Source: Leucobacter sp. cx-328 (GTDB taxonomy: Bacteria > Actinomycetota > Actinomycetes > Actinomycetales > Microbacteriaceae). From it: 64,000 nucleotides of DNA. Below are positions 36,233-44,212 of this stretch, one piece after another. The stretch is from contig NZ_JACVMX010000002.1 in assembly GCF_014530035.1 (NCBI RefSeq), forward strand, positions 372,001-436,000. The letters are read 5' to 3'. Below the pieces are notes generated by a model. It was not told where the DNA came from and did not search any database. It saw nothing but the letters and a program-made list of their open reading frames with translations. Position numbers and translations under genes: made by a program. Within the stretch, counting starts at the first letter, position 1, and every line of letters starts with the position of its first letter.

Positions 36233-37357
36233 TTACTCGGGGAGACGGAATGCCGGCGCTGCTGTGCCCGTACCGAGCGCGATGTCAGCGAGCGTCTTGC
36301 CGATTGCCGGGACGAACTTGAAGCCCTCACCGGCGAAGCCGGCGCCGATGGTGATTGTGCCGCGACGATCGAGGATGAAATCACCCTGCGCCGAGGTGGT
36401 GTAGGTGCAGCTGATCTCTTCGGCGGAGTCGGCATCGAGCCCAGGGAAGAACTGGCTGACGTGCGCACGCAGGGCGTCACGGTTGGTGTCACTGCCACGG
36501 AACGCACGAGCATCAGGGTCTACTTCAGCACCGGTGCAGTGGAAGCCAACCTTCACACCCTCGCCAGGGGTGAGCATGCCGTAGACATCACCCGTGCCAG
36601 ATGCGGGGTCAGCCGCGATGAGATGGTTGAAGGAGGGCCAGTCTGCCTGTTCGCAGTCGGTCGTCGGCTGGAAGTGTGCCGGGTGCTCCTCAGTCACGGT
36701 GAGCCTGGGGAGGCGGATCTGATCGCCCAAGAGCTTTGTCGTCCACGCTCCAACGGTTGAGACCACACCTGAAGCAGTGAAGCGCTGCTCTTCGCCAGCG
36801 GAGTTGAGGGCAGTCACTTCGACACCACCCGATGCGAGCTGGTCGACTGCGATAACCCGAACCTGGTCGCGAAGGTCTGCGCCGTGGGCTGCCGCCTGCC
36901 CACGCAGGGCCTCGAGCACCTGTGCTGACTGGATGCGACCGGCCTGGTGGCTCAGTAGAACGCGGTCTTCGAAGCGAATGCCGGGCCAGCGACGGGCAGC
37001 TTCGTCAGCTTCGAGCCATTCAACCGGAGCACCGCGTTCGGTGAGCTTGGTGAAGATTGGGGTGATCCGCGAATCTGGGCCAATCGTCACCAAGCCAGCA
37101 ACCGTCAGGAGCTCTGCGCCGCTTGCCGCTTCAAGCTCGCGATACAGCGAGAGCGACAGATCATAGAGGTCGAGGTAGTGGTCTTCGAGGTACGCGTTAT
37201 TGAGATTGCGGGCGGCGCCGTGTGAGGCACCGCGGTCATGACCGAACTCAAACTGCTCAAGCAACAGTGTCTTCACGCCGCGCTGCGCCAGCTGCCAGGC
37301 GGTCGCGAGGCCCATCGCGCCGCCGCCGATCACGATCTGTTCGAAGTTCTGCGTCAT
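36233..37357 (-). CDS. Sarcosine oxidase / N-methyltryptophan oxidase-like flavoenzyme
   Basis: 374-residue FAD amine oxidase of the monomeric sarcosine oxidase family. The N-terminal VIGGGAMGLATAWQLAQRG binds ADP, and the SHGAARN segment lies beside the flavin. The C-terminal GAGFAGEGFKFVPAIGK motif corresponds to the GFSGHGFK sequence of the family; the covalent-FAD cysteine expected near it is not seen in the usual position. It likely demethylates an N-methyl amino acid. Confidence 0.87.
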   Translation of the reverse strand: MTQNFEQIVIGGGAMGLATAWQLAQRGVKTLLLEQFEFGHDRGASHGAARNLNNAYLEDHYLDLYDLSLSLYRELEAASGAELLTVAGLVTIGPDSRITPIFTKLTERGAPVEWLEADEAARRWPGIRFEDRVLLSHQAGRIQSAQVLEALRGQAAAHGADLRDQVRVIAVDQLASGGVEVTALNSAGEEQRFTASGVVSTVGAWTTKLLGDQIRLPRLTVTEEHPAHFQPTTDCEQADWPSFNHLIAADPASGTGDVYGMLTPGEGVKVGFHCTGAEVDPDARAFRGSDTNRDALRAHVSQFFPGLDADSAEEISCTYTTSAQGDFILDRRGTITIGAGFAGEGFKFVPAIGKTLADIALGTGTAAPAFRLPE

Positions 37358-37448
37358 GCTGCCCAGTTTGGCAGAGACCACTGACATCGCAACCCGCTGT
37401 GAAATGTGGTGCAAAGTGGGTTCCCGAATGCTCTAGGCTAGAGGTCGC

Positions 37449-37523
37449 GCCCCTATAGCTCAGCGGTAGAGCTACGGACTTTTAATCCGCAGGTCGTAGG
37501 TTCGATCCCTACTGGGGGCACCA
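37449..37523 (+). tRNA. tRNA-Lys (anticodon TTT), integration site
   Basis: Cloverleaf 37449-37520 plus encoded CCA (37521-37523). Acceptor GCCCCTA pairs with TGGGGGC, the anticodon loop CTTTTAA gives TTT at 37481-37483, and the T-loop is TTCGATC. Its 3' half is duplicated at 46717-46753, so the gene doubles as the left end of an integrated element, which supplies the CCA and the following terminator. Confidence 0.95.
37485..37521 (+). repeat. attL core (37-bp direct repeat with 46717-46753)
   Basis: Covers the anticodon-stem 3' strand, variable loop, T-arm and acceptor 3' strand of tRNA-Lys. It is identical base for base to attR. Confidence 0.93.
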
Positions 37524-37526
37524 AAT

Positions 37527-37557
37527 AAGCCCGAGATTTCAACGATCTCGGGCTTTT
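37527..37557 (+). terminator. Element-borne terminator just inside attL
   Basis: 11-bp perfect stem AAGCCCGAGAT/ATCTCGGGCTT followed by TT, 4 bp after the tRNA CCA. It replaces the chromosomal tRNA terminator that integration displaced to 46759-46798. Confidence 0.85.
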
Positions 37558-37579
37558 CTGGTCTTTGGGTATCGTTCAA

Positions 37580-37605
37580 ATTCACGTTTTATTCACGGTT
37601 TTCAG
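37580..37605 (+). repeat. Candidate integrase arm-type site (left)
   Basis: 26-bp word containing two TTCACG motifs, repeated with two mismatches at 46580-46605 near attR, in the same orientation. It overlaps the last codon of the integrase gene. Confidence 0.6.
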
Positions 37606-38729
37606 GAGACCATCTCATTCAGATGCTCCGCAAAATCCGCGATCTTTTCAGCCCGCTCGATGTAGTACGCGGTCGTAATATCGTCCGACTCGTGACCCAG
37701 CTGCATCTGTGCCGCAGCGGAGCCAATACGACGATCAAGCAGCGTTGCAACGGCCTTGCGGAAGTCTCGGGGAGTAACCCCGTCAAAGTCAGTCTCATCG
37801 ACAACGCGACGCCACTTGCGCCGGAAGTTGTTCGGCCACATGTAGTCGCCCGTCTCGCTCGGGAACACAGCCTCACTTGCCGCGCTCAAACGGCGCTCAA
37901 TCAGTAGCGCAGTGACGCTCTTCGGGATCGTCAGGCCACGAGTAGCGGCCTTCGTCTTGCCAACGTCCTGGCGCTTCAATTGGCCAGTGTCGTGGTCTTT
38001 CACGAGCGTCCCAGTGATCCGAATTACACCATTCTCTAGGTCTACGTCTTCCCAACGGATCGCCAAGAGCTCACCAGTTCGGCAACCCGTAACCGCCAGA
38101 ACCTTCAAAGGGGTAGTCATGTCCCGTTTGCGGCGCTTCGGCAGGTCATGGAACAGGTCGATCATCGTCTTAACCTGCTCGGGATTGAGCGCCTTGAAAC
38201 CTGCGGGCTCAACCTTGACCGGCTTTGTGTTCCGGGCAAGATTCAGCTTTACCGCGTCGTGACGTACCGCCAACTCAAACATATTGATGAGCACCGCGCG
38301 TGCGTTCTTCGCAGCATATGGGTGATCCTGCTTCTTCGCGCGGATGACCTGATCTAGCCGGCCAACTGTCACCTGATTGAGTTTGACCTTCTCGAGAGCG
38401 TCTTTCAGGACACTGTTCCAAGTCGATTCGTAATTCGTTCGGGTGCCGTCTTTGCGTCCGTCATCCTTGAGTTCATCGAAGTGCAGGCGCGCAAGCTCGC
38501 CAAGGGTGCTCTCTACAGTGATGATCCCGTCGCCCGTGGTGGCGGCTGCTTTGAGCTTGATCGCCTTCTTTACGGCGTCTTCTGCCTTTGCGAAGGATTC
38601 ACCCTGGCGCTGGATCGAAACCATGACCCCGCGACCGTCCCGGAAGCTTGCGCGCGCAGCGAAGTTACCGTTCACCATGAGGCGACGGATGGTGCCGGCT
38701 TCGCCGATCTCTAGAGGTCTACGGGGCAT
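37602..38729 (-). CDS. int: Tyrosine recombinase (integrase)
   Basis: 375-residue site-specific recombinase. It has an N-terminal arm-binding region, a SAM-like core-binding domain (about 75-165) and a catalytic domain with Arg in TGCRTGELLAIRWEDV, Lys in the beta-hairpin GKTKAATRGL, LGHESDD (His346) and the nucleophile in TTAYYIE (Tyr355 or 356). The HxxR box reads RDFR, with Arg321 in place of the usual His. It reads toward attL, the usual arrangement. The ATG at 38729 lies 4 bp after the upstream gene; the longer frame extends into that gene. Confidence 0.95.
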   Translation of the reverse strand: MPRRPLEIGEAGTIRRLMVNGNFAARASFRDGRGVMVSIQRQGESFAKAEDAVKKAIKLKAAATTGDGIITVESTLGELARLHFDELKDDGRKDGTRTNYESTWNSVLKDALEKVKLNQVTVGRLDQVIRAKKQDHPYAAKNARAVLINMFELAVRHDAVKLNLARNTKPVKVEPAGFKALNPEQVKTMIDLFHDLPKRRKRDMTTPLKVLAVTGCRTGELLAIRWEDVDLENGVIRITGTLVKDHDTGQLKRQDVGKTKAATRGLTIPKSVTALLIERRLSAASEAVFPSETGDYMWPNNFRRKWRRVVDETDFDGVTPRDFRKAVATLLDRRIGSAAAQMQLGHESDDITTAYYIERAEKIADFAEHLNEMVS

Positions 38730-38733
38730 AGAG

Positions 38734-39471
38734 TTAGTCCTTCGCCTTAGGTTGCTTTTGAGGCTCGTCCACCTCAAGGGAAATGCCATATTTGGCAAGC
38801 TGCTTTAAGGTCACTTCGCTTACCATCGGCGTTTTTCCTTTGGCGAGTTGTTCGCGGATGTCGTCGTTGAAGTGAACGATATCTTCGAGACCGGGCACTG
38901 AAGGTCGGGTTAAGAAGTCTTTGGTGCGTGCTTTTGCGATCCATCGAGCGGCAGTGCGCGCAGATAAGCCAAATGCCTTTTCGACGGCTTTGGCTGGTGG
39001 CTGCGACGAGACCTGCGCAATGTTGTAGATCAGCCCGACTTGCGCGAGTACCCATTCGACGGGGCCAGCATCCTTGACCATCTTTTCGAATTCGCTGCCA
39101 ACAAAGCTGATCTCTTTTGGACCCCACCAGTCGCGAATGGCCGCCGGTGGGTCATTTTTTTCAAGCTTGATGAAGATGCCGGCGCTTGCTGCGAGTCGAA
39201 GTAGTTCCGCGACCCTGATCTCTCTTAAATCAGTTCCGGTGACATCGTGGCTCTTTATGCCGACAAATTCTGCGAGATATCTGCCCTGTTCGAAATTGAA
39301 GTAGAGGGTCATGTGGACTACTGGTGCTATGAGTGAGTCCTCATAGTCGAGACCTTCTTCTTGCAGCTCGACTTGGAATTTTGGCAAAACTGCAATCCCG
39401 ACATTCAGCATCAATCCGTCTTCCCAGGTTGGGGTCCTGCCGTTGGGGAGTGTTATTGATATGAGCTTCAT
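38734..39471 (-). CDS. Putative element repressor / regulator
   Basis: 245-residue protein that I do not recognise as a named family. A helix-turn-helix-like segment (KAVEKAFGLSARTAARWIAKAR, about residues 165-186, first part shown) suggests DNA binding. It is divergent from the excisionase-like gene and shares with it a control region containing six TGCCA/TGGCA sites, the position of a phage-type repressor. The ATG at 39471 follows a minus-strand TTGTCA-N17-TTAGAT promoter by 7 nt, which would give a leaderless mRNA like lambda cI from PRM. Role inferred from context. Confidence 0.6.
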   Translation of the reverse strand: MKLISITLPNGRTPTWEDGLMLNVGIAVLPKFQVELQEEGLDYEDSLIAPVVHMTLYFNFEQGRYLAEFVGIKSHDVTGTDLREIRVAELLRLAASAGIFIKLEKNDPPAAIRDWWGPKEISFVGSEFEKMVKDAGPVEWVLAQVGLIYNIAQVSSQPPAKAVEKAFGLSARTAARWIAKARTKDFLTRPSVPGLEDIVHFNDDIREQLAKGKTPMVSEVTLKQLAKYGISLEVDEPQKQPKAKD

Positions 39472-39478
39472 GGGCACT

Positions 39479-39603
39479 ATCTAACCCGACATGGCACCAC
39501 TATGACAAGCCAATGCCAACACGCCTAGTGGCAGCTGCTTGACGCTCATGTGCCAACGCTCTACTATCAAGGTAGTTGGCATAGCAACGTCAGGCATATG
39601 CCA
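39479..39603. promoter_or_regulatory. Divergent genetic-switch region with six TGCCA/TGGCA sites
   Basis: Sites at 39492, 39514, 39529, 39551, 39577 and 39599 alternate in orientation (TGGCA, TGCCA, ...). Each TGGCA-TGCCA pair is offset by exactly 22 bp. A plus-strand promoter TTGACG (39539-39544)-N17-TACTAT (39562-39567) serves the excisionase side. A minus-strand promoter TTGTCA (39502-39507)-N17-TTAGAT (39479-39484) serves the repressor. One site lies in the spacer of each promoter. Confidence 0.7.
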
Positions 39604-39621
39604 CCGTTTGATAGGAGACAA

Positions 39622-39819
39622 ATGACCACACAAGTGGCAGTAGCAATCTCGCTACTTACCGTGAAAGAAACTGCAGAGATGCTCCGCATGAGCGAAGCTT
39701 CGCTGCGATGGCACCTACACACAGGGGCAGCGCCAAAGAGTGCGCTCGTCGCCGGCAGACGAATGTTTCGCCTGAGTGATGTGGAAGCGTTCATCCAGGA
39801 GGCATTTGATGCTGAGTAG
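39622..39819 (+). CDS. Excisionase / AlpA-like helix-turn-helix protein
   Basis: 65-residue MerR-type winged-helix DNA-binding protein of the excisionase family (LTVKETAEMLRMSEASLRWHL, then GRRMFRLSDVEAFI). AGGAGA sits 5 nt before the ATG at 39622. As the first gene of the rightward operon it could direct excision or activate the satellite genes. Confidence 0.85.
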   Translation: MTTQVAVAISLLTVKETAEMLRMSEASLRWHLHTGAAPKSALVAGRRMFRLSDVEAFIQEAFDAE

Positions 39820-39916
39820 TAACAACGTAAAAACCCTCGGAGTGGAAGCCGCCAAGCAAGTCCACAACGAGGGTACAGACCGCAGTTCCAACCACCATCA
39901 AGAGGAAGAAGCCACG

Positions 39917-40153
39917 ATGACTTCTATTGTCTCGCGTAACCCGCGCAAAGTCGAACCATTCAACGCAACAATGACAGTTGCTATCGGCACGGACGGGCTC
40001 GCAGTAGTCCAGCCAAACGATGACGGCACAGTCACTATCGCGTTCAACGACGTCGCTGCGGTAGTCACGCCAGCAGTCGCGCTCTCACTCGCGGCAGCTA
40101 TCCAGGCCGTCGCGGTGCATGTTCTCGAGCAGGCAGAGGCGGTAGCCGCGTAA
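39917..40153 (+). CDS. Small element protein of unknown function
   Basis: 78 residues with an Ala/Val-rich C-terminal helix. AGAGGAAG supports the ATG at 39917. An alternative ATG at 39809 follows AGGAGG and overlaps the previous stop, which would add 36 polar residues. Its stop overlaps the next start (TAATG). Confidence 0.65.
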   Translation: MTSIVSRNPRKVEPFNATMTVAIGTDGLAVVQPNDDGTVTIAFNDVAAVVTPAVALSLAAAIQAVAVHVLEQAEAVAA

Positions 40154-40434
40154 TGAGTATTACCGCGACGTTCAGCCACGAGCTGACAGAAGAGTTCGAG
40201 CAGTACGCCTTCCGCTCGAAGGTCAACCCTGACCAGAGACACTTCATTCACCGCGATCTTAATTCGCCCTGGCAACTCAACATCGTGCAGATTGAAGAAT
40301 CGTTGACCGAACGCGAAGTGCAAGAGCTCCGCATCGAGCTGACTGAGCTCAGCGCATTCATGAGCGGCCTGAACCAGCGACCACTCCGCCGATGCACCGA
40401 GCCTGGCGCTCCAGCTTTTGAGGTGGCACTGTAA
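40153..40434 (+). CDS. Small element protein of unknown function
   Basis: 93 residues, hydrophilic, no recognised motif. It overlaps both neighbours by one base (TAATG junctions), so it belongs to a tightly coupled operon that leads to the RepA-like ATPase. Confidence 0.7.
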   Translation: MSITATFSHELTEEFEQYAFRSKVNPDQRHFIHRDLNSPWQLNIVQIEESLTEREVQELRIELTELSAFMSGLNQRPLRRCTEPGAPAFEVAL

Positions 40435-40838
40435 TGACCGAGGACATGGCAACAGACGTCGCCCGCTTCGTGGAAGTGTTCGGCGGAGACGACGACCCAC
40501 TCACCCACGCGGTAGGGCTCGTGAGTGAAGACGGTGACGAGTTGATCTGGTCAGAAGGATCACCCGCAACGATCATGGAGATCTCTCGCAAGCTGGCGAG
40601 GATTGCGAAGACCATCGAGCACAACAAGTTCGGTCCCGTATTCCTGGACGTAGCCCAGGTTGCAGAACGCACGCTACGTCACCCGGTCACGGTGCGGATC
40701 GCGCTCGATAGTGGCGCACTGCATGGCATGTTCAGTGACACTGATGGGTGGATTGTCGAGTGGGAATGTGCGGAAGCGTGGAATGCGGGCCTGGTCTGTA
40801 ATGACCGGCTTGATTCCTCGCTCGGGGTAGTCGAGTAG
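40434..40838 (+). CDS. Small element protein of unknown function
   Basis: 134 residues, acidic, no recognised motif. It starts on a TAATG junction with the previous gene and is followed 6 bp later by the next. Confidence 0.7.
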   Translation: MTEDMATDVARFVEVFGGDDDPLTHAVGLVSEDGDELIWSEGSPATIMEISRKLARIAKTIEHNKFGPVFLDVAQVAERTLRHPVTVRIALDSGALHGMFSDTDGWIVEWECAEAWNAGLVCNDRLDSSLGVVE

Positions 40839-40844
40839 CCGACT

Positions 40845-41171
40845 ATGACCCGGCTGACGATCAGTGACACCGCAGAGCGGTACATAGAGTCGTGGGCCGA
40901 CCAGGTAGAGCGGGGCGAGCTCTCAATCGCGAGCCTGCCCCGCTCGCTCCAACGACTCATTTTCATCGGGTTTGCAGACGGCCTCGCAATAGCGAAACAG
41001 CAAGCGGCCGAGTTTGAGCACCAGCTCGATCAGGCCTATTTGCAGTCGTACTCGCCCAAGGATCGGCAGGAAGAACTCCAGCGCCGACTCGACCGACATT
41101 TCGCGCAGCAGGACGCACTATTTTTCGCTGAACCCCAGGGCTCGGCAGTAAACGAAAGGAGGGCAGCATGA
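40845..41171 (+). CDS. Small element protein preceding the RepA-like ATPase
   Basis: 108-residue mostly helical protein. The stop overlaps the ATPase start by four bases (ATGA). AGGAGG for the ATPase lies inside this gene's end, so expression is coupled. Its function is unknown; a replication accessory is possible from position. Confidence 0.7.
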   Translation: MTRLTISDTAERYIESWADQVERGELSIASLPRSLQRLIFIGFADGLAIAKQQAAEFEHQLDQAYLQSYSPKDRQEELQRRLDRHFAQQDALFFAEPQGSAVNERRAA

Positions 41172-42166
41172 CAGCCGCCCCCACGATCACGGGATACACG
41201 CCCGTCTTGTACGAGAACATCCGCGAGCTCTTGGAACGTGGCCCAGTAGCGCCGCCGGCCCCTGGGATCGGGCTTCGCAGCGACGGCATCGGCACTGTGT
41301 ATGCCGGTCACGCGAACTGTGTTCTAGGCCCACCCGAATCCGGGAAGACTTGGTACGCGCAGGCCACCGCCGTTGAAGTGCTGTTCACCGGTGGAAGCGT
41401 CCTCATGATTGATCTGGACCACAACGGGGTAGATGCCACTATTGCCCGGTTCCAGTCATTTGGGATCTCCGGTGATGTGCTGAGTGACCCGGCCCGTTTC
41501 CGATATTGCGAACCGGATGACCAACACGCGATTGACGGGATCGTGCAGGACGCGACCGAATGGCGGCCCACGCTCGTGGTTATTGACTCGTTCGGGGAGC
41601 TCGGTCCCATGTACGGGGCCAGCAGCAACTCTGCCGATGATTTCACCAACGTGTTTCGTCGCGCGGTGAAACCGTTCGCGCTCTATGGCTCCTGTGTTGT
41701 GGTGATCGACCATGAAGCGAAGTCGAAAGACTCCGCATCTTACGGAGCGACGGGAACGAGCGCGAAGAAGCGCGCCTACTCGGGGACGATGCTGAGGTTC
41801 CGCATTGACCGCCCGTTCACCCCTGGTGTTGGTGGTGAGGCCGAAGTGACTCTGGTGAAGGATCGCAACGGTGGTCTGCGTCGCCACTTGGCGGCCGAGA
41901 AGGAGCCCCTGGTAGGTCGTTTCACGATGACCGACACCAACGGGGCACTGGACGCGTACATCGTCGCAGCGCAGGCCGGGGAACGTCCGAAGATTCTGGG
42001 CACCATCACCGGCGCGAACCTTCCCGATCTAGTGCAGGAACTCGACAAGCTAAGCCCTGCCCCGCGCTCTGTGCGTGACGTTTGTGAGCGCATGTCCTGG
42101 GGCAAAGAAAAGGGCGCAACAGCGCTCAAAGCATGGCGTGAAATGCGCGGAATCGAACAGGCCTAA
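41168..42166 (+). CDS. RepA-like AAA ATPase (AAA_25, RecA-fold)
   Basis: 332-residue RecA-fold ATPase of the RepA/AAA_25 group, hexameric replicative-helicase relatives found in plasmids and phage satellites. Walker A is GPPESGKTWY near residue 55 and Walker B is LVVIDSFGELG near residue 140. VVVIDHEAKS follows, as in KaiC/RepA proteins. A winged C-terminal part ends RMSWGKEKGATALKAW. It sits directly before the YGTCCC cluster that I propose as its origin. Most likely it is the element's replication motor. Confidence 0.88.
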   Translation: MTAAPTITGYTPVLYENIRELLERGPVAPPAPGIGLRSDGIGTVYAGHANCVLGPPESGKTWYAQATAVEVLFTGGSVLMIDLDHNGVDATIARFQSFGISGDVLSDPARFRYCEPDDQHAIDGIVQDATEWRPTLVVIDSFGELGPMYGASSNSADDFTNVFRRAVKPFALYGSCVVVIDHEAKSKDSASYGATGTSAKKRAYSGTMLRFRIDRPFTPGVGGEAEVTLVKDRNGGLRRHLAAEKEPLVGRFTMTDTNGALDAYIVAAQAGERPKILGTITGANLPDLVQELDKLSPAPRSVRDVCERMSWGKEKGATALKAWREMRGIEQA

Positions 42167-42179
42167 TCACCTCGACAAG

Positions 42180-42308
42180 CGTCCCTGACTGCACTGTCCC
42201 TCAGGGACGCTCTCGGGGACACCAAGTTTGGCTCTACCACTGTCCCGGGTACGTCCCGGGGACACCAGTGTCCCTGTACCTGGACCCCTATACCCAGGGA
42301 CAGGGACA
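42180..42308. promoter_or_regulatory. Iteron-like cluster of ten YGTCCC hexamers (candidate replication origin)
   Basis: GTCCC words at 42181, 42196, 42242, 42253 and 42270, and GGGAC words at 42204, 42216, 42259, 42297 and 42303. Seven are TGTCCC and three CGTCCC when oriented. They fill the gap between the RepA-like ATPase gene and a small gene. Dense inverted iterons beside a replication gene are typical of plasmid and PICI origins. Confidence 0.65.
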
Positions 42309-42353
42309 CTCGCCCAAGATCTCTACTTTTCGCCCTCCTGAAAGGGGAAACCA

Positions 42354-42515
42354 ATGTCCACTATTTCTGCTCTCGAGACCGTCGCGCACGACTGCCCAGA
42401 CTGCCTCTCAGACACCAACATCGTCCACATCGGAGACAACATCCACGTTGTGCAGATCTCACACGATGACCACTGCCCAACCCTCGCAAAGATCGAAGCC
42501 CGAAAGGAACAGTAA
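42354..42515 (+). CDS. 53-residue cysteine/histidine-rich protein
   Basis: Short gene with AAAGGGG upstream of its ATG. The protein has CPDC near residue 14 and HDDHCP near residue 39, compatible with a small zinc-binding fold. It ends on a TAATG junction with the next gene. Function unknown. Confidence 0.72.
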   Translation: MSTISALETVAHDCPDCLSDTNIVHIGDNIHVVQISHDDHCPTLAKIEARKEQ

Positions 42516-42778
42516 TGCGGAACCTAAATGACACCCTCTACGCCGCGCTGCGGGAATCGCTCGGACGGCCTACCTCGTGGGTGCCTACTTGGGCGACCGT
42601 GCTCAGCTCGACCCACACCCCGACGGGTATCGAATACCAGACGCATCCGGCCTGGCTCACCAACCACGACATTGCTGAAATCAATGCACTCATCAAGGCC
42701 GGCTGGCAGGTAGCGATCACCTCGCCCCGCCTCAACCGGCTCCGCGTAACCATGACACAGGAGACTGGTGATGAGTAA
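42515..42778 (+). CDS. Small element protein of unknown function
   Basis: 87 residues, no recognised motif, coupled on both sides (TAATG upstream, overlap with the next ATG at 42771). Part of the second small-gene run after the proposed origin. Confidence 0.7.
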   Translation: MRNLNDTLYAALRESLGRPTSWVPTWATVLSSTHTPTGIEYQTHPAWLTNHDIAEINALIKAGWQVAITSPRLNRLRVTMTQETGDE

Positions 42779-43019
42779 CCGCAACCCGCAAGCAGAGGCA
42801 GCGGCCTACCGCGTGAAACTCCGAGAAGTTGAACGGCAGCGCGACGCCCTCAAAAACGAGAACTCGATACTCCGAGCACAAATAATCCGGGCAGAAGCTA
42901 ACACCTTCACCGCATCACTCATCCAAGACGATGGCGGCGTCAACATCAAACGACTCCGACAAGAACTCGCACAACAACTCGTGCACGCCATCACACTAGA
43001 TACCCGGGAGAGTATTTGA
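42771..43019 (+). CDS. Small coiled-coil element protein
   Basis: 82 residues with a heptad-like helix (REVERQRDALKNENSILRAQ) near the N-terminus. AGGAGA precedes the ATG. Function unknown. Confidence 0.7.
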   Translation: MSNRNPQAEAAAYRVKLREVERQRDALKNENSILRAQIIRAEANTFTASLIQDDGGVNIKRLRQELAQQLVHAITLDTRESI

Positions 43020-43061
43020 TAAACTAGAACCAGCAAGGCCCCAGCGGGGCTACGGGCGCCA

Positions 43062-43099
43062 GAGGCCACCGTCGAAACACACATTCGATAGGTGGCCTC
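43062..43099 (+). terminator. Hairpin between small element genes
   Basis: Perfect 9-bp stem GAGGCCACC/GGTGGCCTC with a 20-nt loop and no T-run. It may be an attenuator or processing site rather than a full terminator. Confidence 0.5.
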
Positions 43100-43123
43100 A
43101 GTGCTACCCGGAAGGAACAACCA

Positions 43124-43339
43124 ATGTTCACAGAACACACGGAACTTGACGCAGCGCGAGCACGCCGACGAGCAGGAGCAAACGCCGCGACCCTCACACC
43201 CGAAGCCATTCGGCAGCGCGAGGTAGTGAAACACCTCGAAGCCACAGGGCAGACAATCAGCCCGCACATGCGCCTCACCGCCGGATTCACAGAAGCCGCT
43301 CTCACCGACCGGGAACGCACCGAATCGGCAGGTAACTAA
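43124..43339 (+). CDS. Small element protein of unknown function
   Basis: 71 residues, Arg/Ala-rich, with GGAAGGAA before the ATG and a 2-bp gap to the next gene. Confidence 0.68.
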   Translation: MFTEHTELDAARARRRAGANAATLTPEAIRQREVVKHLEATGQTISPHMRLTAGFTEAALTDRERTESAGN

Positions 43340-43341
43340 CG

Positions 43342-43809
43342 ATGAAAACATCTGAACAGCTCCGAGCAGAACTCGCTGCAGCAGAACAGGCAGAAGCTGC
43401 CGCCGAGCTCGCAAACATGCGACGACTTCAAGACGCACAAAACGAATGGGCACGAGACCTCATCGAACGGGCGCGAGACATAGAACTAGACCTCGAAGTA
43501 CGCGAGGGCGTGGCACACAATGAAGCCGTGGAAGCGGCCAGCGCGTTCAACCTCAGCGGGGCATACCAGCACTGGGGCACCTACCACGCGACAAGGGGAG
43601 CCCGTGCTCACATTCGTATGGCCGTGCAATCAGCGGCGGAACGGCTCCAAATTAAACCCCCGTTCAAGGCAGAACTCAGGCTCATCCGATCGAGCTTCCA
43701 AGAATGGCTCGACACACAGCACAACGGCATCGAAAACCTACGACAGTCAATCGTTGCTGAACACCTGACCGCACAGCCCACCAGCCTCGAAGAAATCACG
43801 GCCAAGTAA
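43342..43809 (+). CDS. Helical element protein of unknown function
   Basis: 155 residues, strongly helical with an Ala/Glu coiled coil over the first 35 residues. It is coupled to the next gene by a TAATG junction. Codons favour A and C at third positions, unlike the terminase module that follows. Confidence 0.7.
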   Translation: MKTSEQLRAELAAAEQAEAAAELANMRRLQDAQNEWARDLIERARDIELDLEVREGVAHNEAVEAASAFNLSGAYQHWGTYHATRGARAHIRMAVQSAAERLQIKPPFKAELRLIRSSFQEWLDTQHNGIENLRQSIVAEHLTAQPTSLEEITAK

Positions 43810-44054
43810 TGGCAATAGACGCACTCGATCCAGGCCCAGAAGGAAACTATCCACACCTTCCACGCAACACAGACAACACACTCAACACCGAACACATGCC
43901 AGTCGGAATAGAAATCCGCACCAACTCACACACACGACAGAAAGTAACACTCAACATTCTGCCCCTCGCCGCGAACGGTAAACCAATCACCGAGATAGCG
44001 CCTCTACCCGCAGGGCAAAGCGTGAACGACCTACTACCCCGGCCCACCAAATAA
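43809..44054 (+). CDS. Small element protein of unknown function
   Basis: 81 residues, Pro/Asn-rich, no motif recognised. It is the last gene of the run and is followed by a terminator. Confidence 0.66.
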   Translation: MAIDALDPGPEGNYPHLPRNTDNTLNTEHMPVGIEIRTNSHTRQKVTLNILPLAANGKPITEIAPLPAGQSVNDLLPRPTK

Positions 44055-44060
44055 CAACAG

Positions 44061-44097
44061 GAAGGCCCGCACGCTCCACACCGAGCAGCGGGCCTTC
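44061..44097 (+). terminator. Terminator ending the small-gene operon
   Basis: Perfect 10-bp stem GAAGGCCCGC/GCGGGCCTTC with a 17-nt loop, 7 bp after the stop. Confidence 0.8.
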
Positions 44098-44212
44098 ACC
44101 AGCTCGCACACCCACCCCATACCACCCCCCAAAGTCGCCAAAGATCGCCCCCGCGGCATTGCTAGATACCCCCGTTGATGTTTGAACTGAATGACCCTTG
44201 GAAGGGGTAAAT

